Positions 6,908 through 12,980 of a DNA stretch of 16,047 nt are shown here, piece after piece. A program made the position numbers and the translations under genes. The stretch comes from an uncultured Eubacteriales bacterium (GTDB taxonomy: Bacteria > Bacillota > Clostridia > Oscillospirales > Oscillospiraceae). The stretch spans positions 1 through 16,047 of the forward strand of contig UQUO01000042.1 of NCBI GenBank assembly GCA_900544295.1, in the 5' to 3' direction. The notes below the pieces were generated by a model, which ran no database searches, was not told where the DNA came from, and was given only the letters and a program-made list of their open reading frames with translations. Numbering within the stretch: position 1 is the stretch's first letter; each line of letters begins with the position of its first letter.

Positions 6908-8128
6908 TCAAAACTCCTCCAGCTCAACTTCCACCAGCGCGCCCCTGGGCAGGCCCTCGCAGTCGCGCGGGACGCGCAGCACGCCGTCCGAGGCCGCGAG
7001 GGCGCTTATTAGCCCAGATTTTGTGCGCACAGGCTCGGCGTAGAGCTCTCCGCCCTCGCGGGAAAGGCGCACGCCGCAGTGCAGCTCCCGCCCGTCGTTC
7101 GCCGGAAGGGGCTCCGTCAGCCGTGCGGGGACTGGCCTCGGCTCCGCCGGCTGGCCCAGCAGGGAGCGCAGCAGCGCCCCGGCCAGGAGCTTCGCCGTGA
7201 GATATGCCGCCGCAGGGTGTCCGGGCAGGCCCAGGACAGGCACGCTGTGCACCTCGCCCAGCATCGCGGGCTTGCCCGGGCGCATCGCCAGGCCGTGGAA
7301 AAGCAGCCGCCCGTTTTTCCCGATGACGCGGGCCACGGCGTCCCGCTCCCCGGCTGAACTGCCGCCGGAGACAAGCACGAGGTCGTACCCCTCCGCCGCG
7401 GCCAGGACAGCCCGCTCCAGCTCCGCCTCCTCGTCCCGGACTATGCCGAGGAAGGCCGCCTCCGCTCCCAGCGCCTCCAGCAGCGCGCAGAGCATGGGGC
7501 CGTTCACGTCCCGCACCTGGCCGGGGCCGGGCGTGAGCTCCGGCGGCACCAGCTCGTCACCCGTGCTCAGGACGGCGGCGCGGGGTTTTTTCCTCACCCT
7601 CGGCTCCGCCGCGCCCATGGCCGCCAGTGCGCCTATGTCCATGGGCCTCAGCCGCCGCCCCGCGCGCAGGACGGCCTGGCCGGGTTTCAGGTCGTCGCCG
7701 CGGAACACCACGCCCGCGCCGGGCGCGGCGCCCTTGAGGATGCCGACAAGCCCGCTGCCGTAGTCCTCCGCGTGCTCAAGCATGACGACGGCGTCCGCCC
7801 CTTCTGGCAGCCGCCCGCCCGTGGGTATCTCGGCGCACTCGCCCGGGCTGAGGGCAAAGTCGGGCGCCCTGCCCATCTCCACCCGGCCGGCCAGGCGCAG
7901 CAGGGCGGGGCTGGCCTCGCCGCAGCCGAAAGTGTCCGCCGCCGCCAGGGCGTAGCCGTCCACCGAGGAGCGGTCGAAGCCCGGGACGAATTCCGCGGCC
8001 TCCACGTCCTCCGCCAGCACCCGGCCCCTGGCAAGCGCGAGCGGGCAGGCCTCAGCCTCCGTCCTGCGGGCGCCGAAGGCCGAATACAGTATACTGAGAG
8101 CCTCGCCGGGCGTGACCGTTTTGAGCAT
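6908..8128 (-). CDS. moeA: Molybdopterin molybdenumtransferase MoeA
   Basis: Inserts molybdate into adenylylated molybdopterin to complete the molybdenum cofactor; cytosolic. The 406 residues match MoeA. Motifs are SVDGYALAAADTF (55-67), ECAEIPTGG (97-105), GADAVVM (110-116), LSTGDELV (187-194), VSGGSSAGERDAV (253-265), HGLAMRPGKPAM (278-289) and GLPGHPAAAY (300-309). The start ATG 8128 has a perfect AGGAGG six bases upstream. An in-frame start at 8299 would add 57 non-conserved residues across the promoter and is unlikely. It is the first gene of the minus operon, directly abutting the fused moeA gene. Two MoeA proteins together suggest one for a standard and one for a specialised molybdoenzyme, as in loci of selenium-dependent molybdenum hydroxylases. 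Confidence 0.95.
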   Translation of the reverse strand: MLKTVTPGEALSILYSAFGARRTEAEACPLALARGRVLAEDVEAAEFVPGFDRSSVDGYALAAADTFGCGEASPALLRLAGRVEMGRAPDFALSPGECAEIPTGGRLPEGADAVVMLEHAEDYGSGLVGILKGAAPGAGVVFRGDDLKPGQAVLRAGRRLRPMDIGALAAMGAAEPRVRKKPRAAVLSTGDELVPPELTPGPGQVRDVNGPMLCALLEALGAEAAFLGIVRDEEAELERAVLAAAEGYDLVLVSGGSSAGERDAVARVIGKNGRLLFHGLAMRPGKPAMLGEVHSVPVLGLPGHPAAAYLTAKLLAGALLRSLLGQPAEPRPVPARLTEPLPANDGRELHCGVRLSREGGELYAEPVRTKSGLISALAASDGVLRVPRDCEGLPRGALVEVELEEF

Positions 8129-8151
8129 GGCGCACCTCCTTTTTTTACAAA

Positions 8152-8181
8152 AGTATAGCTCCCGGCAGGCCGGTTTTGCAA
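8152..8181 (-). promoter_or_regulatory. Promoter of the moeA operon
   Basis: On the minus strand TTGCAA (8181-8176), an 18-base spacer and a consensus TATACT (8157-8152). Transcription would start near 8145, leaving a leader of under 20 nt that holds little more than the AGGAGG ribosome binding site. This leaves no room for a riboswitch in front of moeA. Confidence 0.6.
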
Positions 8182-8242
8182 GGCCCCCTCTCCGCTTTCG
8201 CCCTTTTTTCACGCCCCCCGGGAGGGGAAATGCGCTTTCCTC

Positions 8243-8271
8243 TTTACAGGAGCGCCATTTTCCGGTATAGT
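8243..8271 (+). promoter_or_regulatory. Promoter of the FMN-lipoprotein/apbE/rnf operon
   Basis: TTTACA at 8243-8248, an exact 17-base spacer, and TATAGT at 8266-8271: a good housekeeping promoter. Transcription would begin near 8278, giving a leader of about 195 nt before the first start codon. No comparable promoter was found further down the operon. Confidence 0.7.
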
Positions 8272-8311
8272 AAAGGGGTAATTGTGGTATGTTTGACAAT
8301 TTGAAAACGAC

Positions 8312-8439
8312 CCGGTGCGGGGAGTGACTTATTATACACTTTTTATCCCCGCTGTCGGTTTGTACTCAATATTGTTATTTCTTTGACTAATACCGCCCTC
8401 AAAAGCTGTTTGCGTCCCAAAAAAGAGAGGGGCGAACAG
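8312..8439 (+). promoter_or_regulatory. Structured mRNA leader with two hairpins
   Basis: Hairpin one pairs GCGGGGA 8317-8323 with TCCCCGC 8346-8352. An inner AGTG/CACT pairing (8323-8326 with 8337-8340) and an outer CCG/CGG (8312-8314 with 8356-8358) are also possible. Hairpin two pairs 8406-8413 with 8432-8439 (one G-U) and CCC 8416-8418 with GGG 8429-8431, around an A-rich loop. Neither hairpin masks the AGGAGG site and neither has a U-run, so they are not clear terminators. I do not recognise a known riboswitch class. Confidence 0.45.
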
Positions 8440-8473
8440 ATATAAAAACCATCCATATTCAGGAGGTAGGAAA

Positions 8474-9589
8474 ATGAAGAAACTGCTTGCGATTCTCCTC
8501 GCCGCGATACTGTGCGTCGGCCTGATGGCCGGCTGCGGCCAGACTACCATAATAGTCAACATGGGCGGCGAAGACGAGGCCGAGGAGACCCCCGTCGCCA
8601 CCGAGCCCCCCGAAAACACCCCCGAAGCCGCCGCGTCCGAGGCCCCTGTCGTTGACGACACCCCGCTGCCCGAGGGCCAGCTGAAGACCGGCCTTGCCAT
8701 AGTCTCCGTCGTGTCCAGCAGCTCCAAGGCCGCCTCCGCCGACGCCGACGGCCTGGCCCAGGCCGACACCACCTTCGCTGCCGTCCTCGTTGACGGCGAC
8801 GGCGTCATCAAAGACTGCCTTATCGACTGTGTGCAGACCAAGATAGCCGTCTCCGCCACGGGCGAGATACTCACCGCCGCGGACACCGCGTTCGATTCCA
8901 AGATCGTCCTGGACGACGCCTACGACATGCGCAAGGCGAGCCCCATCGGCGCGGAGTGGGATGAGCAGGCCAACTTCCTGGCCGACTACGTCACCGGCAA
9001 GACCCTCGACGAGGTCAAGGGCATAGCCATCGACGACGGCGGCAAGCCCACCGACGCCGACATCACCACCGGCTGCACCATGAACATAGCCGAGATCCTC
9101 ACCGCTGTCGAGAACGCCGTCGCGAACGCGAAGGTCCTCGGCGCGGGCGTGGACGACACCCTGTACATGAACTGCAACGCCATCGTCTCCAGCAGCTCCA
9201 AGGCCGCCTCCGCCGACGGCGACGGCAACGCTCAGGCCGACGTCACCGTGGGCGCCTACACCCTCGACGCCTCCGGCGTCATCACCAGCTGCTACCTCGA
9301 CTGCGTGCAGGCCAAGATAGCCGTCACCGCGGCGGGCGAGATCGCCTCCGAGGTCGGCACTTCCTACGATTCCAAGCTCGTCCTGGACGACGCCTACGAC
9401 ATGCGCAAGGCCAGCCCCATCGGCGCGGAGTGGGATGAGCAGGCCTGGTCCTTCGCCGCCTACGCCACCGGCAAGACCCCGGCCGACATAGCCGGCGTCG
9501 CCGTCGATGAGAACGGCCACCCGACCTCCGCCGACATCACCTCCGGCTGCACCATGAACGTCGTTGACTTCATCGCGGTCATAAAGTAA
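8474..9589 (+). CDS. Lipoprotein with two tandem FMN_bind-like domains
   Basis: Surface-anchored, probably flavin-carrying electron-transfer lipoprotein. The signal peptide ends in lipobox LMAGC, so Cys21 would be lipidated. A Pro/Glu/Ala-rich spacer (31-70) follows, then two repeats of 136 residues (78-213 and 236-371, offset 158 residues). Each contains VSSSSKAASAD, a DCVQxKIAV strand, LDDAYDMRKASPIGAEWDEQA, and a C-terminal DITxGCTMN. The layout matches clostridial FMN-binding proteins distantly related to the RnfG/NqrC domain. The DITTGCT (196-202) and DITSGCT (354-360) motifs stand where DxxSGAT is flavinylated in other proteins, with Cys in place of Ala; covalent loading is therefore uncertain. 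AGGAGG lies seven bases before the ATG. apbE starts four bases after its stop. Confidence 0.85.
   Translation: MKKLLAILLAAILCVGLMAGCGQTTIIVNMGGEDEAEETPVATEPPENTPEAAASEAPVVDDTPLPEGQLKTGLAIVSVVSSSSKAASADADGLAQADTTFAAVLVDGDGVIKDCLIDCVQTKIAVSATGEILTAADTAFDSKIVLDDAYDMRKASPIGAEWDEQANFLADYVTGKTLDEVKGIAIDDGGKPTDADITTGCTMNIAEILTAVENAVANAKVLGAGVDDTLYMNCNAIVSSSSKAASADGDGNAQADVTVGAYTLDASGVITSCYLDCVQAKIAVTAAGEIASEVGTSYDSKLVLDDAYDMRKASPIGAEWDEQAWSFAAYATGKTPADIAGVAVDENGHPTSADITSGCTMNVVDFIAVIK
8705..9586 (+). repeat. In-gene tandem repeat of the FMN_bind-like module (8705-9112 and 9179-9586)
   Basis: Two 408-base units with a 474-base period. The best-conserved block, from GTCCTGGACGACGCC to GATGAGCAGGCC (about 8905-8970 and 9379-9444), is almost identical at DNA level, with one mismatch; elsewhere the units have diverged. 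This indicates an older duplication than the one in rnfG, with selection on the AYDMRKASPIGAEW core. Confidence 0.85.
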
Positions 9590-9593
9590 ATCC

Positions 9594-10688
9594 ATGCTCA
9601 GGCTGAGAAGACCGCGGGCGCGGCGCGGGAGGTTCCTGCCGCGCCTCGCGGCGCTCTCGCTGGCACTGCTGATGCTCACCGGCTGCTCCACGACTCAGGT
9701 GATCGACGTGGGGCAGCCGTCTGAGACGGCGGCGCCGGAGCTCACGAGATACACCGCCACCTTCCTCGACCTGTTCGACACGCTGACCACCGTTGTCGGT
9801 TACGCCGAAAGCGAGGAGGAGTTCACCGCCGTCGCAGAGAGCGTCAAGGCGGGGCTGAAGGAATATCACGAGCTCTATGACATCTACAACGACTACGAGG
9901 GCATAAACAACATAAAGACGATAAACGATGCGGCGGGCGGCGAGCCCGTAGAGGTGGACGGGAGGATAATAGACCTCCTGCTGTTCTGCCGCGAGATGTA
10001 TGAAAAGACGGGCGGAAAGCTCGACGCCGCGATGGGCGGCGTGCTGAAGCTCTGGCACGACGCGAGGGAGGCCGGCGAATACTCGGAGGAAGGCGAGCTT
10101 CCCGATGCCGCCGCGCTCCTGGAGGCGGCGAAGCACTGTGATTTCTCGGCGGTCATAATAGACGCCGAGGAGGGCACGGTGCAGATCACGGACGCCGAGA
10201 CGAGACTCGACGTCGGCGCGGTCGCGAAGGGCTATGCGACGGAGCAGGTCTGCAAAGAGCTGCCCTCGGGCTACCTGGTGAGCGTGGGCGGCAACGTGCG
10301 CGCCACGGGGCCGAAGCCAGACGGCGAGGCCTGGGTCGTGGGCGTGCAGGACCCCGACGGGGGCGCGGAGGACTACCTCCACACGCTATGGGCCAGCGAG
10401 GGCTCCGTCGTGACGAGCGGGGACTACCAGCGCTACTACTATGTGGACGGCGTGAAGTACCACCATATCATAGATCCCGAGACGCTGTATCCCGCGACGC
10501 TGTGGCGCGCGGTGACGGTGGTCTGCGAGGACTCCGGCCTTGCCGACGCGCTCTCGACCAGCCTCTTCACCATGACGCAGGACGAGGGCCAGGCGCTGCT
10601 GGACGAGTTCGGGGCCGAGGCCCTCTGGGTCGCGGCCGACGGGCAGCTGCTGTACAGCCCGGGCTTTTCCGACTATATAAAAGAGTGA
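9594..10688 (+). CDS. apbE: FAD:protein FMN transferase ApbE (lipoprotein)
   Basis: Attaches FMN from FAD through a phosphoester bond to a Thr or Ser in DxxSGAT-type motifs of extracytosolic flavoproteins; acts outside the membrane. A signal peptide ends in lipobox LTGC (Cys31). Family motifs are RLDVGAVAKGYA (204-215), SVGGNVRATGP (230-240), TSGDYQRYY (274-282), HHIIDPETLYPA (290-301) and ADALSTSLF (317-325), which includes the Asp/Thr region used for metal binding. 364 residues is normal. Only four bases separate it from the lipoprotein and no clear ribosome site is seen, so it probably depends on translational coupling. Its likely substrates are encoded in the same operon: RnfD, the multi-domain RnfG and perhaps the upstream lipoprotein. 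Confidence 0.95.
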   Translation: MLRLRRPRARRGRFLPRLAALSLALLMLTGCSTTQVIDVGQPSETAAPELTRYTATFLDLFDTLTTVVGYAESEEEFTAVAESVKAGLKEYHELYDIYNDYEGINNIKTINDAAGGEPVEVDGRIIDLLLFCREMYEKTGGKLDAAMGGVLKLWHDAREAGEYSEEGELPDAAALLEAAKHCDFSAVIIDAEEGTVQITDAETRLDVGAVAKGYATEQVCKELPSGYLVSVGGNVRATGPKPDGEAWVVGVQDPDGGAEDYLHTLWASEGSVVTSGDYQRYYYVDGVKYHHIIDPETLYPATLWRAVTVVCEDSGLADALSTSLFTMTQDEGQALLDEFGAEALWVAADGQLLYSPGFSDYIKE

Positions 10689-10719
10689 AAATGTGAAATA
10701 AGAGTAGAGAGGTGAAAGT

Positions 10720-12012
10720 ATGAAGCAGCTTTTCAGGGGCGGAATCCATCCCAACGACGGCAAGGCGCTGTCGCGGGGCGGAGCTCCTGTCCCGATGCCG
10801 GCGCCTTCCAGGGTGATCATACCCATGTCCCAGCACATCGGCGCGCCCTGCTCCCCTCTGGTCAAAGTGGGCGACACGGTGAAGCTGGGTCAGAAGATAG
10901 GCGACGGCGAGGGCGTGTGTTCCCCGGTGCACGCCTCGGTGTCCGGCACCGTGGCGGCTGTGGAGCAGCTGCCCATCCCCGGCGGCAGGCAGGCCGTCTG
11001 CGTCGTTATCGACAGCGACGGCAAGGACACGCCCGACCCCGCCATAAAGCCCCGCGCCAGCCACAAGGGCCTGAGCCCCGCGGAGCTCGCCGCCATAGTC
11101 CGCGAGGCGGGCATCTGCGGCATGGGCGGCGCGGCCTACCCCACGAACTCCAAGATACTCTCCACCGCGGGCAAAACCGAGACCCTGCTCATAAACGCCT
11201 GCGAGTGCGAGCCCTACATCACCTCCGACGATATGGTGATGTGCACCTGGCCTGAAAAGGTCATCCTGGGCGCCCGGATACTGGCCGACGTCATCGGCGC
11301 GAAGCACACCGTCATCGCTGTCGAGGACAACAAGCCCGAGGCCATCGAGGCCCTGCGCGCCAAGGCCGAGGGCCAGGAGGACATCGAGATCCGCGCGCTG
11401 CCCACGCGCTATCCCCAGGGCGCGAAAAAGCAGCTCATCCTCGCTGTCACCGGCAAGGAAGTCGCCCCCGGCGCGAGGACCGGCGCGCTGTTCAACGTTA
11501 CGACTGTCTACTCCATCTGCCGCGCCGTATACGAGGGCCTGCCCATCACGGAGAAGGTCGTCACCGTCACCGGCGAGGGCGCGAATGAGCCGAAGAACGT
11601 CATAGTCCGCGTCGGCACGCCCATAGAGCAGGTGCTCGACTTTGCCGGCGGCGTGAAGGAGGAGACCTGCAAGGTCGTCTGCGGCGGCCCGATGATGGGC
11701 GTGGCGCAGGGGAACCTGGCCGTCCCCGTCGTCAAGGGCACGAACGCCCTGCTCTGCCTGACCGACCCCGCCCCTGCGGCGGAGGACCCCGCCTGCATCC
11801 GCTGCGGCAAGTGCATGGACGCCTGCCCCATGGGCCTGCAGCCCCTGAACCTCTACCGCTACGTGAACTGCGGCGACAAGGAGGAACTCGGGCGCCTCAA
11901 CCTTGAGGACTGCATGGAGTGCGGCTGCTGCGCCTACGTATGCCCCGGCCGCCTGCCCCTTGTCGAGACCTTCAAGGCGGGCAAGAAACTGCTGAAGGAG
12001 GGAAAGAGGTAA
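10720..12012 (+). CDS. rnfC: Rnf complex subunit RnfC (NADH-oxidising, 4Fe-4S)
   Basis: Peripheral cytosolic subunit that takes electrons from NADH through FMN and two 4Fe-4S clusters. The N-terminal domain starts MKQLFRGGIHP. CSPVHASVSGTV (67-78) is a biotinyl-lipoyl-like turn. GICGMGGAAYPT (131-142) and INACECEPYITSD (158-170) belong to the NADH/FMN-binding Complex1_51K-like domain. The clusters use Cys359/362/365/369 and Cys398/401/404/408. 430 residues is usual for clostridial RnfC. AGAGGTG lies about six bases before the ATG. The stop overlaps the rnfD start by one base (TAATG). No rnfB follows anywhere in the operon, so its electron partner must be RnfD/G directly or a protein encoded elsewhere. 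Confidence 0.95.
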   Translation: MKQLFRGGIHPNDGKALSRGGAPVPMPAPSRVIIPMSQHIGAPCSPLVKVGDTVKLGQKIGDGEGVCSPVHASVSGTVAAVEQLPIPGGRQAVCVVIDSDGKDTPDPAIKPRASHKGLSPAELAAIVREAGICGMGGAAYPTNSKILSTAGKTETLLINACECEPYITSDDMVMCTWPEKVILGARILADVIGAKHTVIAVEDNKPEAIEALRAKAEGQEDIEIRALPTRYPQGAKKQLILAVTGKEVAPGARTGALFNVTTVYSICRAVYEGLPITEKVVTVTGEGANEPKNVIVRVGTPIEQVLDFAGGVKEETCKVVCGGPMMGVAQGNLAVPVVKGTNALLCLTDPAPAAEDPACIRCGKCMDACPMGLQPLNLYRYVNCGDKEELGRLNLEDCMECGCCAYVCPGRLPLVETFKAGKKLLKEGKR

Positions 12013-12980
12013 TGAACCTGACCGTGACCTCCGCACCCCACATCCGCAGCGGCAACACGACGCAGCGGACCATGCTGGACGTGCTCATAGCCCTCGTACC
12101 CGCGCTCATAGCCGGGGTCGTGCTCTTCGGCCTGCGCGCCCTGGTCCTGACCGTCATCTCGGCGGCGGGCTGCGTTGTGGCCGAGCTGCTGGTGAACCTT
12201 GTCATGCGGAAAAAGCCCACGGTGGGCGACCTTTCCGCTGTTGTCACCGGCGTGCTGCTGGCCTTCTCCCTGCCTGCGAGCTGCCCCTACTGGGTCGTTC
12301 TCGTGGGCGACGCCTTTGCGATAATCGTCGTGAAGGGCCTCATCGGCGGCCTGGGCCAGAACGTCTTTAACCCGGCCCTCGGCGGCAGGGCGCTCATAAT
12401 GCTCTTCTGGCCCGCGACCATCACCAGGTACACGACCGAGAGCGTCTCCGCCCTGAACTTCGGAGCCGTGGACATCGTCTCATCGAGCACCCCGCTGCAG
12501 ACCATGGCCCGCCCGGCCCTGCCCGATGCGAGCCTCCTGGATATGTTCCTCGGCAAGATCGGCGGCTGCATAGGCGAGGTCTGCACCCTGGCGCTGCTCA
12601 TAGGCCTGGCTTACCTGCTCTACCGCAGGGTCATCAGCTGGCGCATCCCCGCCGCGTACATAGGCGCGGTGGCCGTCCTCACGCTGGTGTTCAGCAAGGG
12701 CGACGACCCCATGCTCTGGATGCTCTACAGCGTCATGGGCGGCGGCGTCATGCTCGGCGCCATCTTCATGGCCACCGACTACGTCACGAGCCCCGCCATG
12801 CCTGCGGCCCAGCTGGTCTACGGCGTAGGCTGCGGCGTGCTGACCGTCATCTTCCGCTGCTTCGGGCTCTTCCCGGAGGGCGTGACTTACGCTATCCTCA
12901 TCATGAACGCCTGCGCCTGGGCGCTTGACAAGGCCGTGCCCGTGAAGCGCTTCGGCGTGAAAGGGGGTGCCGGGAAATGA
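12012..12980 (+). CDS. rnfD: Rnf complex subunit RnfD (membrane flavoprotein)
   Basis: Integral membrane NqrB/RnfD family protein, which holds riboflavin and a covalent FMN and carries electrons through the membrane. ATG 12012 overlaps the rnfC stop and is preceded by GGAAAGAGG. It gives 322 residues starting MNLTVTSAPHIR, as expected for RnfD; a start at 11919 in the rnfC gene would add non-homologous sequence. Family features are GDLSAVVTGVLLAFSLP (72-88), GQNVFNPALGGRA (115-127) and several hydrophobic spans. The site usually read S(G)AT-P-L is here DIVSSSTPL (154-162): Thr160 is present, but Gly-Ala is replaced by Ser-Ser. Whether ApbE still modifies it is open. The gene overlaps rnfG by ATGA. 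Confidence 0.95.
   Translation: MNLTVTSAPHIRSGNTTQRTMLDVLIALVPALIAGVVLFGLRALVLTVISAAGCVVAELLVNLVMRKKPTVGDLSAVVTGVLLAFSLPASCPYWVVLVGDAFAIIVVKGLIGGLGQNVFNPALGGRALIMLFWPATITRYTTESVSALNFGAVDIVSSSTPLQTMARPALPDASLLDMFLGKIGGCIGEVCTLALLIGLAYLLYRRVISWRIPAAYIGAVAVLTLVFSKGDDPMLWMLYSVMGGGVMLGAIFMATDYVTSPAMPAAQLVYGVGCGVLTVIFRCFGLFPEGVTYAILIMNACAWALDKAVPVKRFGVKGGAGK

Larger units (their letters stand above)
8129..8473. other. Divergent intergenic region between moeA and the flavoprotein operon
   Basis: A 345-base stretch without a gene, clearly richer in A and T than the coding DNA around it. It holds the moeA promoter (minus), one well-spaced plus-strand promoter, a long plus-strand leader with two hairpins, an 8-base palindrome CAATATTG at 8367-8374, and the AGGAGG ribosome binding site at 8461-8466. 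Reading frames across it lack ribosome sites and family motifs. Confidence 0.8.

Noticed and set aside
8129..8160. Molybdenum cofactor riboswitch before moeA
   Set aside because: The predicted leader is under 20 nt, too short for the known fold.
8293..8298. Perfect TTGACA as a second promoter -35 box for the flavoprotein operon
   Set aside because: No -10 box lies 16-18 bases downstream (GC-rich there); TATACA 35 bases on is too far.
8129..8299. Upstream extension of moeA to a start at 8299 (463 residues)
   Set aside because: The extra 57 residues are not MoeA-like and cross the TATACT promoter; AGGAGG sits just before ATG 8128.
11919..12011. Upstream start for rnfD inside rnfC
   Set aside because: The extension reads the cysteine-rich end of rnfC in another frame; ATG 12012 has a ribosome site, the TAATG overlap and the usual RnfD N-terminus.
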